Positions 43,512 through 53,164 are shown, counted from the stretch's first letter. The stretch: 64,000 nucleotides of DNA from Vibrio mangrovi (GCF_024346955.1 NZ_AP024883.1:992001-1056000), one strand, 5' to 3'. Notes: generated by a model from the sequence alone, not told the origin. Made by a program: numbers and translations.

Positions 43512-44321
43512 ATGATTGAGCTATTTGATGAAGATTTTGATGCGATGGAACTGGTGGAAGGTGCGCTTGCCCTGAATCAGGCGATTAATCCGGAAACCCG
43601 GGTCGCATGGGCTGAACAGAAACTGGCTGCTATGGCTCGTGAAGCGGAAGAATATCTGAGTCATGAATCTGATAAAAAAGCACGGTTGGCTGCTTTTCTG
43701 CATTTGTTCTATCAGGAATGGGGATTTTCCGGTGATCAGGATGCTTATTTTGAATCGCGCAATGCTTTTATTGATCAGGTTCTCGAACACCGTAAAGGGA
43801 TTCCCGTCAGTCTGGGGGCTTTACTGCTGTATTTCAGTAATCAACTGGGATTTCCTCTGAAACCGGTCATGTTTCCGACTCAATTTTTGATCCAGATTGC
43901 CTGGCATAACGAAGACGCTGTCTATCTGAACCCATTTTCCGGTGAGTATGTTTCCAGGCATACTTTACAGGCATGGTTAATCGGCAACAAAGGACCATTA
44001 GCCAAATTAAAGCCGAAACACCTGCAGGTTAGTGATCATCCAACGATTATCGGTCGTTGGCTCGCTTTGCTGAAAAGTGCTTTGATGCGGGAAGAACATT
44101 ATACTCTGGCACTGAAATGTACCAATCTGGCATTGACCTTTGTTCCCGATGATCCGTATGAGATTCGCGACCGGGGGTTTATATATCAGCAGCTGGAATG
44201 TCATCAGATTGCACTTTCGGATTACCAGTATTTTATTGAGCATTGTCCGGATGATCCCGCAGCTGAATTATTGAAAAATCAGGTGACTCTGCTGCGTAGT
44301 ACGGCAGTTGTTATCCACTAA
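43512..44321 (+). CDS. SirB1/YchA-family transglutaminase-like and TPR protein
   Basis: A 269 aa cytosolic protein. The N-terminal transglutaminase-like core has the pattern RKGIPVSLGALLLYFSNQLG (about 95-114) and PTQFLIQIAW; the C-terminus has TPR-like helices (EEHYTLALKCTNLALTFVPD, about 197-216, and IRDRGFIYQQLECHQIALSD). No clear catalytic Cys is seen in the usual place, so enzymatic activity is doubtful. Part of the hemA-kdsA operon. Confidence 0.88.
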   Translation: MIELFDEDFDAMELVEGALALNQAINPETRVAWAEQKLAAMAREAEEYLSHESDKKARLAAFLHLFYQEWGFSGDQDAYFESRNAFIDQVLEHRKGIPVSLGALLLYFSNQLGFPLKPVMFPTQFLIQIAWHNEDAVYLNPFSGEYVSRHTLQAWLIGNKGPLAKLKPKHLQVSDHPTIIGRWLALLKSALMREEHYTLALKCTNLALTFVPDDPYEIRDRGFIYQQLECHQIALSDYQYFIEHCPDDPAAELLKNQVTLLRSTAVVIH

Positions 44322-44346
44322 TCTTTAGGTTTACAGAGAGAATTCG

Positions 44347-45198
44347 ATGGAACAGAAAGTTGTAAAAGTTGGCGATATCGACGTTGCCAATGACCGACCA
44401 TTTACTTTGTTTGCCGGTATGAATGTACTGGAATCCCGTGACCTTGCGATGCAGGTTTGTGAGCATTATGTCAACGTCACAGAAAAGTTAGGGATTCCTT
44501 ATGTATTCAAAGCTTCATTTGATAAGGCAAACCGCAGCTCTGTTCACTCATACCGTGGGCCAGGTCTTGATGAAGGAATGAAAATTTTTCAGGAACTGAA
44601 ACAGACTTTCGGTGTGAAAATTATTACGGATATTCATACAGAAGCTCAGGCTCAACCGGTCGCTGATGTTGTTGACGTGATTCAGTTACCGGCGTTTCTT
44701 GCCCGTCAGACCGATTTGGTTGAAGCGATGGCAAAGACCGGTGCGGTTATTAATGTGAAGAAGCCTCAGTTTATGAGTCCGGGACAGGTCGGCAACATTG
44801 TTGAAAAATTTGCCGAGTGTGGGAATGATCAGATCATTCTCTGTGAACGGGGTTCCTGCCATGGTTATGACAACCTTGTTGTCGATATGCTGGGCTTTGG
44901 TGTGATGAAAAAAGTCTCTCAGGGCAGTCCGGTTATTTTTGATGTGACTCATTCACTGCAAATGCGGGATCCAACCGGTGCAGCTTCCGGCGGACGGCGT
45001 GAGCAAACGGTAGAACTAGCTAAAGCCGGGCTGGCGACAGGGATTGCCGGATTGTTTATTGAAGCTCACCCTAATCCGGCTCAGGCAAAATGTGATGGTC
45101 CTTCTGCATTGCCTCTGGATAAACTGGAACCATTCCTGGCTCAGATGAAAGCGCTGGATGATCTGATAAAAAGTTTTGCTGAGATCGATATTCGCTAA
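44347..45198 (+). CDS. kdsA: 2-dehydro-3-deoxyphosphooctonate aldolase (KDO-8-P synthase)
   Basis: Joins arabinose 5-phosphate and PEP to make KDO 8-phosphate for lipopolysaccharide core. 283 aa. Family motifs are PYVFKASFDKANRSSVHSYR (about 51-70), GPGLDEGMKIFQ, VINVKKPQFMSPGQVGNIVE (about 137-156) and FIEAHPNPAQAKCDGPSALP (about 239-258). Last gene of the operon; followed by a clear terminator. Confidence 0.97.
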   Translation: MEQKVVKVGDIDVANDRPFTLFAGMNVLESRDLAMQVCEHYVNVTEKLGIPYVFKASFDKANRSSVHSYRGPGLDEGMKIFQELKQTFGVKIITDIHTEAQAQPVADVVDVIQLPAFLARQTDLVEAMAKTGAVINVKKPQFMSPGQVGNIVEKFAECGNDQIILCERGSCHGYDNLVVDMLGFGVMKKVSQGSPVIFDVTHSLQMRDPTGAASGGRREQTVELAKAGLATGIAGLFIEAHPNPAQAKCDGPSALPLDKLEPFLAQMKALDDLIKSFAEIDIR

Positions 45199-45225
45199 GT
45201 TGTCTCAGAGATGAAATTCAGCCAT

Positions 45226-45257
45226 AAAAACCATCGCATGACGTGATGGTTTTTTTA
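45226..45257 (+). terminator. Rho-independent terminator of the hemA-kdsA operon
   Basis: AAAAACCATC (45226-45235) pairs with GATGGTTTTT (45245-45254), followed by further Ts. Confidence 0.9.
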
Positions 45258-45492
45258 CACCTGAATACTTTAAGACGTTGATGTCAGCTTGTTTCTCGAG
45301 ATTCGCCAGCGTTCACCCATCGTGTGATCACACCATCAGAAATTTGTGACCTCAGATTCATAATTCTGTAGTATTCTTAATCGGTTGATATATATAGTTA
45401 ACTTATATTCCTGTTTCACGTCATGGTGCACTCTGGGTGAACAGGAATACAGACGGACAATAACGTCAGGGAACAGGATTGACAGGTATATT

Positions 45493-47172
45493 ATGCGATT
45501 ATCACTTATTTCAAATAATTGGCTCCATTCGAAAACATTTTTATCAGCGGCACTACTCGTTTCTTTATGGGGATGTGCGACCACGCCCCAGCAGCAATGG
45601 CATCAGGATGAAACTTACCATCTGACTGTACTTCACACCAATGATCATCATGGCCGGTTCTGGAAGAACAAATATGATGAATACGGCATGTCTGCCAGAA
45701 AAACACTGATCGACGAGATTCGTCAGGAAGTTGCAGCTGAAGGTGGTAGCGTTCTGCTGTTTTCCGGCGGTGATATTAATACGGGGGTTCCTGAATCTGA
45801 TTTGCAGGATGCTGAACCTGATTTCAAAGGGATGAATATTATTGGTTACGATGCAATGGCCGTCGGGAACCATGAGTTCGATAACCCACTGGAAGTGCTG
45901 TTCAAACAGCGTCAGTGGGCTAATTTCCCAATGCTTTCTGCCAACATTTACGACAAAACGACCGGTAAGCGGTTATTCCGTCCTTATAAAATTTTTGATG
46001 AACAGGGCATTCGCATTGCTGTCATTGGCCTGACAACAGAAGATACGGCGAAGATCGGCAATCCGGAATATATTGGTCATGTTGAGTTCAGAGATCCGAA
46101 AGCTGAAGCTAAAAAACTAATCGCTGAACTGAAGAAGTCTGAACAGCCTGATTTGATTTTTGCTGTGACTCATATGGGACATTATGTGAATGGTCAGCAT
46201 GGTATCAATGCACCGGGTGATGTGGCTCTGGCCCGTTATCTGGAGCCGGGATCGCTGGACATGATTGTGGGAGGACACTCTCAGGAACCGGTTTGTATGG
46301 AAGCTCCGAATGTTGCGGACACACATTTTCAGCCGGGAGATGACTGTCAGCCGGATAAGCAAAACGGGACCTATATTGTTCAGGCGCATGAATGGGGTAA
46401 ATACGTTGGCCGGGCTGATTACGAATTCCGTAACGGTCAGTTGAAAATGACCAGCTATGAACTGATTCCGATCAATCTGAAGAAAAAAGTGGAAATCAAT
46501 GGTAAGAAACAGCGGGTACTGGTGAGTGAAAAGATCCCTGAGAATGCGGCATTGCTAAAGTTTTTAGCACCTTATGAAGAAAAAGGGCAGGCTCAGCTGG
46601 GACAGAAAATTGCAACGGTTCAGGGGCGACTGGAAGGAGACAGAAATGTTGTACGTTTTCAGCAGACCAATCTGGGGCGCTTAATTGCGACGGCCCATAA
46701 GGAAAAAGCTAAAGCTGATTTCGCGGTCATGAATTCCGGTGGTGTACGGGACTCAATTGAATCCGGGGATGTAACCTATAAAGATGTGCTGAAAGTGCAA
46801 CCCTTTGCCAATATCCTTACTTATGTAGATATGTCCGGAGCTGAGGTTATTCAGTATCTGAATCAGGTGGCAACTAAGCCTGTTGACTCTGGAGCTTATG
46901 CCCAGTTCGCAGGGATCTCCATGACGGTCAGTGCATCCGGTGTTGCTGATGTGAAGATTGGTGGTGAGCCGATTCGGATGGAGCAAACCTATCGTTTTAC
47001 AATTCCGAGTTATAATGCTGCCGGTGGCGATGGTTATCCCAAACTGACGGATCATACCGGTTTTGTGAATACCGGGTTTGTTGATGCTGATGTTTTAAAA
47101 GAGTATTTGCAGGCGCACAGTCCAGTTGATACTTCTTTGTATCAGCCTAAAGGTGAGATTATCTATAAATGA
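45493..47172 (+). CDS. 5'-nucleotidase/UDP-sugar hydrolase lipoprotein, UshA/NutA type
   Basis: Surface or periplasmic metallophosphoesterase that hydrolyses nucleotides for uptake; vibrios carry it as a lipoprotein. About 559 aa from the ATG at 45493. This start is preferred to 45385 because it gives a signal with lipobox LWGC (Cys about 28). The metallophosphatase motifs are HTNDHHGRFW (about 46-55), SGGDINTGVPES, GNHEFDNPLEV (about 118-128) and GGHSQEP. The C-terminal nucleotide-binding domain has NSGGVRDSIESGDVTYKDVL (about 416-435). It has its own terminator. Confidence 0.93.
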   Translation: MRLSLISNNWLHSKTFLSAALLVSLWGCATTPQQQWHQDETYHLTVLHTNDHHGRFWKNKYDEYGMSARKTLIDEIRQEVAAEGGSVLLFSGGDINTGVPESDLQDAEPDFKGMNIIGYDAMAVGNHEFDNPLEVLFKQRQWANFPMLSANIYDKTTGKRLFRPYKIFDEQGIRIAVIGLTTEDTAKIGNPEYIGHVEFRDPKAEAKKLIAELKKSEQPDLIFAVTHMGHYVNGQHGINAPGDVALARYLEPGSLDMIVGGHSQEPVCMEAPNVADTHFQPGDDCQPDKQNGTYIVQAHEWGKYVGRADYEFRNGQLKMTSYELIPINLKKKVEINGKKQRVLVSEKIPENAALLKFLAPYEEKGQAQLGQKIATVQGRLEGDRNVVRFQQTNLGRLIATAHKEKAKADFAVMNSGGVRDSIESGDVTYKDVLKVQPFANILTYVDMSGAEVIQYLNQVATKPVDSGAYAQFAGISMTVSASGVADVKIGGEPIRMEQTYRFTIPSYNAAGGDGYPKLTDHTGFVNTGFVDADVLKEYLQAHSPVDTSLYQPKGEIIYK

Positions 47173-47211
47173 AAAAGCATTTGACTCTCACTGTCGGGTG
47201 ATTTTAACTTG

Positions 47212-47236
47212 AGGCGGCAAATTGCCGCCTTTTATT
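47212..47236 (+). terminator. Terminator after the 5'-nucleotidase gene
   Basis: AGGCGGCAA-A-TTGCCGCCT (47212-47230) followed by TTTATTT; it lies 39 nt after the stop. Confidence 0.88.
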
Positions 47237-47282
47237 TATCTGAAAGCGGGCTATTGTTTTTGTTGATAATAAGGACTGACTT

Positions 47283-47765
47283 ATGACACCGGCGATTCGT
47301 CTGGCAAAGAAAAAGAAGGTTGCCCATACGATCCATCAGTATGAGCATGACCCGAATCATACCAGCTTTGGACTCGAGGCTGCAGAGGTTCTCGGACAGG
47401 ATCCGAAAAAAGTGTTTAAGACTTTGTTGTTCAGTCTGAACGGGGAACCCAAAGCACTTGCAGTGGCAATTATTCCTGTCGATCAAAAGCTGAATTTAAA
47501 ACTGGCGGCGAAAGCGGCTGGTGTGAAAAAAGCGGAAATGGCAAATCCTGAAATTGCTCAGAAAACAACCGGGTACGTTGTTGGTGGGATTAGTCCGCTC
47601 GGGCAGAAAAAAGCACTGCCGACTTTCATTCATACCAGTGCCCAGTCTCAGGAGATGATCTGTGTCAGTGCCGGGAAAAGGGGATTAGAGATCGAACTGG
47701 CGCCACAGGATTTGGCAAATCTGACCCGGGCGAAGTTTCTGCCTTTATGTCTGGATAACGAATAA
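47283..47765 (+). CDS. ybaK: Cys-tRNA(Pro)/Cys-tRNA(Cys) deacylase YbaK
   Basis: Trans-editing enzyme of 160 aa that hydrolyses Cys-tRNA(Pro). Features are the N-terminal MTPAIRLAKKKKVAHTIHQY, GLEAAEVLGQDPKKVFKTLL (about 36-55), the conserved Lys in VFKTL, and VVGGISPLGQKKALPTFIHT (about 99-118). The ATG at 47283 follows AAGGA. A bidirectional terminator follows. Confidence 0.94.
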   Translation: MTPAIRLAKKKKVAHTIHQYEHDPNHTSFGLEAAEVLGQDPKKVFKTLLFSLNGEPKALAVAIIPVDQKLNLKLAAKAAGVKKAEMANPEIAQKTTGYVVGGISPLGQKKALPTFIHTSAQSQEMICVSAGKRGLEIELAPQDLANLTRAKFLPLCLDNE

Positions 47766-47793
47766 AATACCCCGGTATTTACCGGGGTATTTT
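47764..47793. terminator. Bidirectional terminator between ybaK and uraA
   Basis: AAAATACCCCGGT, loop ATTT, ACCGGGGTATTTT between convergent genes. Confidence 0.9.
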
Positions 47794-47822
47794 ATTCAAT
47801 AACTTGTTATTGACTGATGATG

Positions 47823-49064
47823 TTAGTCTTCTATCTGCGCGTTATCGACAACATGGTTTTCACCTAAATCATCAGGCAGAATCAGGTTCAGTAAGATCGC
47901 AACGATCCCGCAGAGACTGACGCCCTGCAAGCTGAACTCTCCGACACCGAAGGCCATTCCACCAATCCCGAAAACAAGTGTAACGGCAACAATTACCAGA
48001 TTTCTGGATTTATGCAGATCAACATGATTTTTGATCAGAGTATTCAGACCGACAGAAGCAATTGAGCCGAACAACAGAATCATAATGCCGCCCATTACCG
48101 GAACCGGGATGGTTTGCAGTAGTGCACCCAGTTTGCCGACCAGAGCTAAGACAATGGCTGTTACGGCAGCCCAGGTCATAATCACTGGATTGAATGCTTT
48201 GGTGAGCATGACTGCACCGGTGACTTCACTATAGGTTGTATTTGGTGGTGCACCGACCATTGCTGCTGCAATTGTTGCAATCCCGTCACCGGCAATCGTA
48301 CGGTGAAGACCGGGTTTTTTCAGATAATCTTTCCCGGTGACATTTGAGATCGAGAGAATATCACCGACATGCTCAACTGCCGGAGCAATTGCGACCGGAA
48401 TCATAAATAAGATTGCATTGAGGTTAAACTCAGGCATGGTGAAATTCGGCAGTGAAAACCATGCTGCATTTGCTACCGCATCAAAACTGACAACACCAAA
48501 AATCAGGCTGAGTGTATAACCGGCAATGATTCCACCAAAAATTGGCAGAAGCTTGAACATGCCTCGGGCAAAGACACTGATCAGGATGGTGGTAAGCAGA
48601 GAAATACAGGAAATCCAGAGTGCTGCTTGTCCGTCAATCAACTGAACCGAGCCATCACTGGTTTTTCCCAAAGCCATATTCACAGCAACTGGTGCCAGCC
48701 CAAGACCGATAACCATAATAATTGGACCAACCACCACTGGGGGAAGAAGTTTGTGGATGAAGTCTGCACCATTGACTTTGATAAGCCCGCCTAATACCAG
48801 GTAAACCGCTCCGGCTGCCATGAGTCCGCCCATTGTTGCCGGGATTCCCCAGGCTTGGACACCGTATAGAATGGGAGCGATAAAAGCGAAAGAGGAGGCG
48901 AGAAAGATAGGAACAGAGCGGCGGGTGATAAGTTGAAAGAGAAGGGTCCCGACACCGGCTCCAAAGAGGGCGACGTTTGGATCCAGTCCCGTCAGCAACG
49001 GAACCAGTACCAGAGCACCAAATGCAACAAAGAGCATTTGAACGCCTAATATGGCATTTTTCAT
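47823..49064 (-). CDS. uraA: Uracil permease UraA (NCS2 family)
   Basis: Proton-coupled uracil importer in the inner membrane, about 413 aa. The start at 49064 (MKNAILGVQMLFVAFGALVL) is the family N-terminus; the frame remains open to 49106 without resemblance. Typical motifs are LVPLLTGLDPNVALFGAGVG (about 20-39), PAVEHVGDILSISNVTGKDY (about 238-257; conserved Glu) and GAPPNTTYSEVTGAVMLTKA (about 276-295). Twelve to fourteen hydrophobic segments are visible. It stands alone. Confidence 0.95.
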   Translation of the reverse strand: MKNAILGVQMLFVAFGALVLVPLLTGLDPNVALFGAGVGTLLFQLITRRSVPIFLASSFAFIAPILYGVQAWGIPATMGGLMAAGAVYLVLGGLIKVNGADFIHKLLPPVVVGPIIMVIGLGLAPVAVNMALGKTSDGSVQLIDGQAALWISCISLLTTILISVFARGMFKLLPIFGGIIAGYTLSLIFGVVSFDAVANAAWFSLPNFTMPEFNLNAILFMIPVAIAPAVEHVGDILSISNVTGKDYLKKPGLHRTIAGDGIATIAAAMVGAPPNTTYSEVTGAVMLTKAFNPVIMTWAAVTAIVLALVGKLGALLQTIPVPVMGGIMILLFGSIASVGLNTLIKNHVDLHKSRNLVIVAVTLVFGIGGMAFGVGEFSLQGVSLCGIVAILLNLILPDDLGENHVVDNAQIED

Positions 49065-49108
49065 GTTTTTTTCCCTGATTAAGACAAATTTTGAGGATTC
49101 TATCACTT

Positions 49109-49124
49109 ATTTAAACGTTTGCCA
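49109..49124 (-). promoter_or_regulatory. Weak PurR-like half-palindrome upstream of uraA
   Basis: ATTTAAACGTTTGCCA matches about 11 of 16 positions of the PurR consensus ACGCAAACGTTTGCGT, with the AAACGTTTGC core intact. It lies 45 nt before the uraA start. Low confidence. Confidence 0.3.
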
Positions 49125-49251
49125 TACACCAACTATGCGATTTTTGTGGAAATATTCATCAGGAAAATTTGTCATTGTGTCAGGGTTTTCTTGCCGGGAA
49201 CCCAATAGTTGCTTATGATCGGAGCACGATTGTTGATGTATTTGGATTACT

Positions 49252-50553
49252 ATGCGTAATTTCGCTTGTCTGATTTTGTTATGCCTGAATTTTTCCGGTT
49301 ATGCGGCAACCCAGGTGAATATTTATCGTTCGGAAGTCGTACTTGCGCCGGAGCAGAATGAAGCTCAGGCGCGTGTTCAGGGAATGGAAAATGTGATTAT
49401 CCGGGCAACCGGAGACAGAAATTCAGTGGATAACCCGGTTGTCAAAAAAGCGCTTTCTCAAAACCGCCTGTACTTATCTCAGATTAGTTATGATCAGAAA
49501 GATGAGCAGAATGTGGTAAAAATGCAATTTGGCAGCAAACAGATTAGAACGTTACTGACTCAGGCTCAGCTGCCATTCTGGCCTGAAAAGCGCGCTACGA
49601 TTCTGGTATGGTATGTGGAAGATCAGAACTTCCAGCGGAATATTGCCTGGGAGAATGTCGCGAATTCAGATATCCAGCAACTGAAACAGCTCGCGGAAGA
49701 GCGTGGTTTACCTCTGATTGTGCCGGTCGGTGATTTTGATGATATTACCGGGATTGAAGCTTCGGATGTCTGGGGTGGATTTCTTCAGCCTATCCGTGAT
49801 GCGAGTCGACGTTATCACCCTGATGCCATTCTGATTGTCCGAGCTCAGTCGGGGGAGCTGAACTGGAAGCTCTATGATCAATCACCAGAAAATCTGCTGG
49901 ATGTTTCTATCTCACCCGTGAGTGGGAATTTTAACGGTGAACATGCTCAGGAGCAGTTGGTTGATCAACTGACGCAGTATTATGCCAGAAAAAACCGGGT
50001 TATCGTTTCCGGTGAGTCTTCTCATTCTATGTTGTTGAAAGTGACTCATTTGAGTCGTGCCGTCCATTTTTTCACACTGGAACAGGCTTTGAATCAGTTG
50101 AGTTCTGTGGCTGCGGTGGATGTTGTCAATGTTCAGGGGGATGAAGTGACATTCCGGGTTCATCTGCTCACCACTCAGGAAGAATTTGAGCAGGAACTCA
50201 CTTCCGTCAGTCTGATTGAAAGGCAGCCGTCTCCGGTCAATTCAGAGACCGGACTTTTTGAGCAACCGCATGAAAGCGCTCCTGCAGGTGAGCAAACTGA
50301 AAATGTGGATGGATTATCCGGCAATAGCGAGACATCTTCCCGGCCGGATATTGTTGAAAAAAAGTCAGAGAGTGAGACGAATTCGTCGGCTGCACCACAA
50401 CCGACAGTGTATACCGGTGTATCACAGTTGATTTATCAGTGGCGTGAGAATTCTCTCCGGGATGACCAGAACAGTGAGGAAATGGAAACTCACACGGAGG
50501 AGAATCTTTCAACAGATAATCCATCTCAGAGTAATCAGCCTCAGGATAATTAG
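49252..50553 (+). CDS. DUF2066 domain-containing exported protein
   Basis: A 433 aa protein of unknown function with a signal peptide (residues about 1-18, ending GYAA). The DUF2066 region (about 18-300) includes EVVLAPEQNEAQARVQGMEN and VIIRATGDRNSVDNPVVKKA. The C-terminal quarter (about 330-433) is acidic, Ser/Glu/Gln-rich and of low complexity, so probably unstructured. It is a conserved vibrio/gammaproteobacterial gene in its own unit with a terminator. Confidence 0.85.
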   Translation: MRNFACLILLCLNFSGYAATQVNIYRSEVVLAPEQNEAQARVQGMENVIIRATGDRNSVDNPVVKKALSQNRLYLSQISYDQKDEQNVVKMQFGSKQIRTLLTQAQLPFWPEKRATILVWYVEDQNFQRNIAWENVANSDIQQLKQLAEERGLPLIVPVGDFDDITGIEASDVWGGFLQPIRDASRRYHPDAILIVRAQSGELNWKLYDQSPENLLDVSISPVSGNFNGEHAQEQLVDQLTQYYARKNRVIVSGESSHSMLLKVTHLSRAVHFFTLEQALNQLSSVAAVDVVNVQGDEVTFRVHLLTTQEEFEQELTSVSLIERQPSPVNSETGLFEQPHESAPAGEQTENVDGLSGNSETSSRPDIVEKKSESETNSSAAPQPTVYTGVSQLIYQWRENSLRDDQNSEEMETHTEENLSTDNPSQSNQPQDN

Positions 50554-50572
50554 TCTCAGAGTAATCAGTAAA

Positions 50573-50602
50573 AAATAAGGGCCGAACCGGCCCTTATTTT
50601 AT
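50573..50602. terminator. Bidirectional terminator after the DUF2066 gene
   Basis: AAATAAGGGCCG, loop AAC, CGGCCCTTATTT (50573-50599), U-rich on both strands, between convergent genes. Confidence 0.9.
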
Positions 50603-50638
50603 GTATGAAGACGAGAGTTTTACTCGTGCTGATCGTTT

Positions 50639-51220
50639 TTAGTCGCACTGATAATTTTTTAGCCGTGCTGATAATGTCGCGAGTCTGCAACCAAGTTGCT
50701 GTGCCAGTGTCTTTTCTTCCTGACTCATCTGCCCCGGAGTTCCGGACAAATGGCTGGCTCCGTATGGTGTGCCTCCGGTCTGGGTTGTATGTAAGGCCGG
50801 TTCACTATAGGGAATGCCGACGATGAGCATTCCATGATGGAGTAGCGGTAATTGCATACTTTGCAGTGTGGATTCCTGACCACCATGTAAAGACGATGAT
50901 GAAGCAAAGACACAGGCCGGTCTATCAATCAAAGCACCACTGACCCACAGTGGTGTTGTGGTATCCCAGAAATGTTTGAGCGGAGCCGCCATATTGCCGA
51001 ACCAGACCGGACTTCCCATCGCCAGACCATCACAATCCTTTAATTCATCCAGTGTCAGATAAGGATCGCTATGTTGCTCTGTCGACGGCGGGATATCCGG
51101 GACTGTCCTGAGTAGCGCTTCACAGTCAGAAACTGAGTTAATCCCCCGGGCTATCTGTCTGGCAAGTGCCTGTGTTGACCCGTGGCGACTGTAATAAAGG
51201 ACCAGAATCCGGGTACTCAT
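50639..51220 (-). CDS. WrbA-like flavodoxin-family NAD(P)H:quinone oxidoreductase
   Basis: A 193 aa FMN-binding protein. The FMN phosphate loop is YYSRHGSTQALARQIARGIN (about 9-28), and the ring-binding region has GSPVWFGNMAAPLKHFWDTT (about 69-88). A second loop has FASSSSLHGGQESTL. It would reduce quinones by two electrons in the cytosol. Its start overlaps the arsC stop by 4 nt, so the two are translationally coupled. WrbA-type or another NQO-like member; the specific name is uncertain. Confidence 0.9.
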   Translation of the reverse strand: MSTRILVLYYSRHGSTQALARQIARGINSVSDCEALLRTVPDIPPSTEQHSDPYLTLDELKDCDGLAMGSPVWFGNMAAPLKHFWDTTTPLWVSGALIDRPACVFASSSSLHGGQESTLQSMQLPLLHHGMLIVGIPYSEPALHTTQTGGTPYGASHLSGTPGQMSQEEKTLAQQLGCRLATLSARLKNYQCD

Positions 51221-51567
51221 AGAATATCGAGAACCTGCTCGGGAGGCCGGCCGTGACGGGCTTTGCCGTTAGCAACCACGATAGGGCGTTCAATCAGTTT
51301 CGGATGCTCAATCATCGCCTGAAATAACTCATCATCACTCAGAGATTCCTGATCTAAGGACAACTCTCTGTAGATTGACTCCTTCGTTCTCATCATTTCT
51401 CTGACAGAACTCAGCTCCAGTTGAGAATAGAGCGTTTTCAGCAGTTCGGGAGTCAGATCCGTTTCCAGATATTTGATGATTTGAGGCTGAATACCTTTAC
51501 TTTCTAACAAGGCCAGAGTTTCCCGGCTTTTTGAACATTTGGGATTGTGGTAGATGACGACTGACAT
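51217..51567 (-). CDS. arsC: Arsenate reductase (glutaredoxin-dependent), ArsC family
   Basis: Thioredoxin-fold protein of 116 aa. NPKCSKSRETLALLESKG (about 8-25) contains the catalytic Cys (NPKCSKSR), and RPIVVANGKARHGRPPEQVL (about 94-113) is the C-terminal family signature. No arsenite pump or arsR lies nearby, so a true arsenic role is not shown. It follows bepA by 18 nt and overlaps the wrbA-like gene by 4 nt: operon bepA-arsC-wrbA. Confidence 0.93.
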   Translation of the reverse strand: MSVVIYHNPKCSKSRETLALLESKGIQPQIIKYLETDLTPELLKTLYSQLELSSVREMMRTKESIYRELSLDQESLSDDELFQAMIEHPKLIERPIVVANGKARHGRPPEQVLDIL

Positions 51568-51585
51568 AATGACTCCTTGAGCTGG

Positions 51586-53046
51586 TTATCTTTGTAAGGC
51601 GAGGAATTGTTCCCTCTGAGTAATAAGTTGATCGATTCTTGCGTCGTAGCGGGCTTGCTCCAGACTGCCCAGTTTTGCCAGTTGGCCGGCTCGCGTATAG
51701 TACTGGATGGCCTGATCCCAGTCGGCTTTCAAGGCGAAGAGTTCGGCTCGTGCAGCGAATTCTTCCTGTTGATTTCCTGTATGACTATTGGCTTCCGATA
51801 GTAAAGACCAGCCATTTGCATCCTCCGGGTGATCATGGGAGTAGCGTTGTAATACCTGAATTGCATCCTGATATTGTTTTGCCTTCATCAGGGCATTGGC
51901 ATAGTTGATCGTCAGTACGGAATTATGAGGTGACTGTTTCAGTGCTTGTGCAAGTAACTGTACTGATTGTTTTGCTTTTCCCTGAGCAATATACAGATCG
52001 GAGGCTGCATCAAGGTAGAAATGGTTTTGTGGATCGTCTTTGAGAAGGCTGGCCAGAATCGGGGCGGCTTTATCGTACTGTTTATTGTCCAGATAAACGA
52101 GAGCCGTGCCGTAATCACTGGCTGCTAAAATTATCGGGTCGTTCTTCTTCCGCTGACGCTGTAGCCAGTCCAGTGCGGCTTTTTCATCAATGCCTGCATA
52201 GCGGACGACGACTCTGGCACGGGCTAACTGGTAGTCAGTTGAATAGGGAAGTTTTACATGATTATAGTGTTGCGCCCTTTCCCGGCTGTCTGTAATCCGG
52301 CTATCCGGCAGTGGGTGGGTCAGGAGCATTGCTGGTGGATGACTGGTATATTGGTATTCTTCTGATAATTTACCAAAAAAACGTGGCATTGCGTATGGGT
52401 CAAACCCGGACTTTGCCAGTGTTTCAATTCCAAAGCGATCGGCTTCTTTCTCATTGGCCCGAGTGTAGTTAATCTGGCTCTGAACTGATCCTGCACTCGT
52501 AGCCGTTATCGCTGCAATACCTGCTTCCGGGGCAGCGATTGCCAGTAGCAGTGAACCTGCCAGTGCTGCGATGGTTGCCGGAGAACGTTTGGCTTCAGCT
52601 TCCATACTTCTTGCCAGATGGCGCTGAGTGACGTGGGCAATTTCATGGGCCATTACGGAAGCCAGTTCACTTTCTGTCCGGGTATGGAGGAACAGCCCGG
52701 AATGAAGAGCAACATGACCGCCAAAGAAAGCAAATGCGTTAATTTCACGATTTTGGATCAGGAAAAAAGTAAATGGTGTTTTCACATCACTGGCATGCGA
52801 AACCAGCCGGTGTCCCAGTGTATTGATATATTCATTTAATACCGGATCATTAATCACCGGCTGTCTGCTACGGAGAATTCGCATGTAAGCGTCTCCATAT
52901 TGCTCTTCCTGATCAATACTCAGGGTTGCTCCGGCAACGGTGCCGATATCTGGCAGATCATTTGTATCAGCTGACACCAGTGTCGGCAGCAGTAGAGATG
53001 CTGACAGGCATGAACAGAGTAAAGCCCGGATTCTTAATCTCATCAT
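51586..53046 (-). CDS. bepA: Periplasmic M48 metalloprotease/chaperone BepA
   Basis: Beta-barrel assembly-enhancing protease of 486 aa. The signal peptide is at about 1-26 (ending LVSA). The zinc motif HEIAHVTQRH (HExxH) lies about 132-141, with a downstream EKEADRFGIETLAKSGFDP that supplies the third ligand Glu (about 200-218). Four or more TPR-like helices fill about 320-480. BepA degrades stalled LptD/BAM substrates. The adjacent PerM-type gene at 53639 and a TusA-family gene are divergent, as in other gammaproteobacteria. Confidence 0.95.
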   Translation of the reverse strand: MMRLRIRALLCSCLSASLLLPTLVSADTNDLPDIGTVAGATLSIDQEEQYGDAYMRILRSRQPVINDPVLNEYINTLGHRLVSHASDVKTPFTFFLIQNREINAFAFFGGHVALHSGLFLHTRTESELASVMAHEIAHVTQRHLARSMEAEAKRSPATIAALAGSLLLAIAAPEAGIAAITATSAGSVQSQINYTRANEKEADRFGIETLAKSGFDPYAMPRFFGKLSEEYQYTSHPPAMLLTHPLPDSRITDSRERAQHYNHVKLPYSTDYQLARARVVVRYAGIDEKAALDWLQRQRKKNDPIILAASDYGTALVYLDNKQYDKAAPILASLLKDDPQNHFYLDAASDLYIAQGKAKQSVQLLAQALKQSPHNSVLTINYANALMKAKQYQDAIQVLQRYSHDHPEDANGWSLLSEANSHTGNQQEEFAARAELFALKADWDQAIQYYTRAGQLAKLGSLEQARYDARIDQLITQREQFLALQR

Positions 53047-53079
53047 ATAAAACTGTTTTTTCCTTTGTTGCCCTGATTA

Positions 53080-53164
53080 TATACTCAAGTCAATTCAAGA
53101 TGCAGGACTCAGAGACAAGGCTGTGATTTTCGCTGAAATTGCATCTTGAGGTCATTTGGATATA
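53080..53164. repeat. Palindromic repeat element (TATACCCAAGT family), degenerate
   Basis: The left arm TATACTCAAGTCAATTCAAG (plus ATGCAG, 53080-53105) is matched in inverse by TGCATCTTGAGGTCATTTGG (plus ATATA, 53140-53164) with a spacer of about 34 nt. It is a diverged copy of the element at 62813-62888. Confidence 0.75.

Noticed and set aside
51217..51567. Arsenic resistance operon
   Set aside because: Only the ArsC-like gene is present; no arsR, arsB or acr3 nearby.
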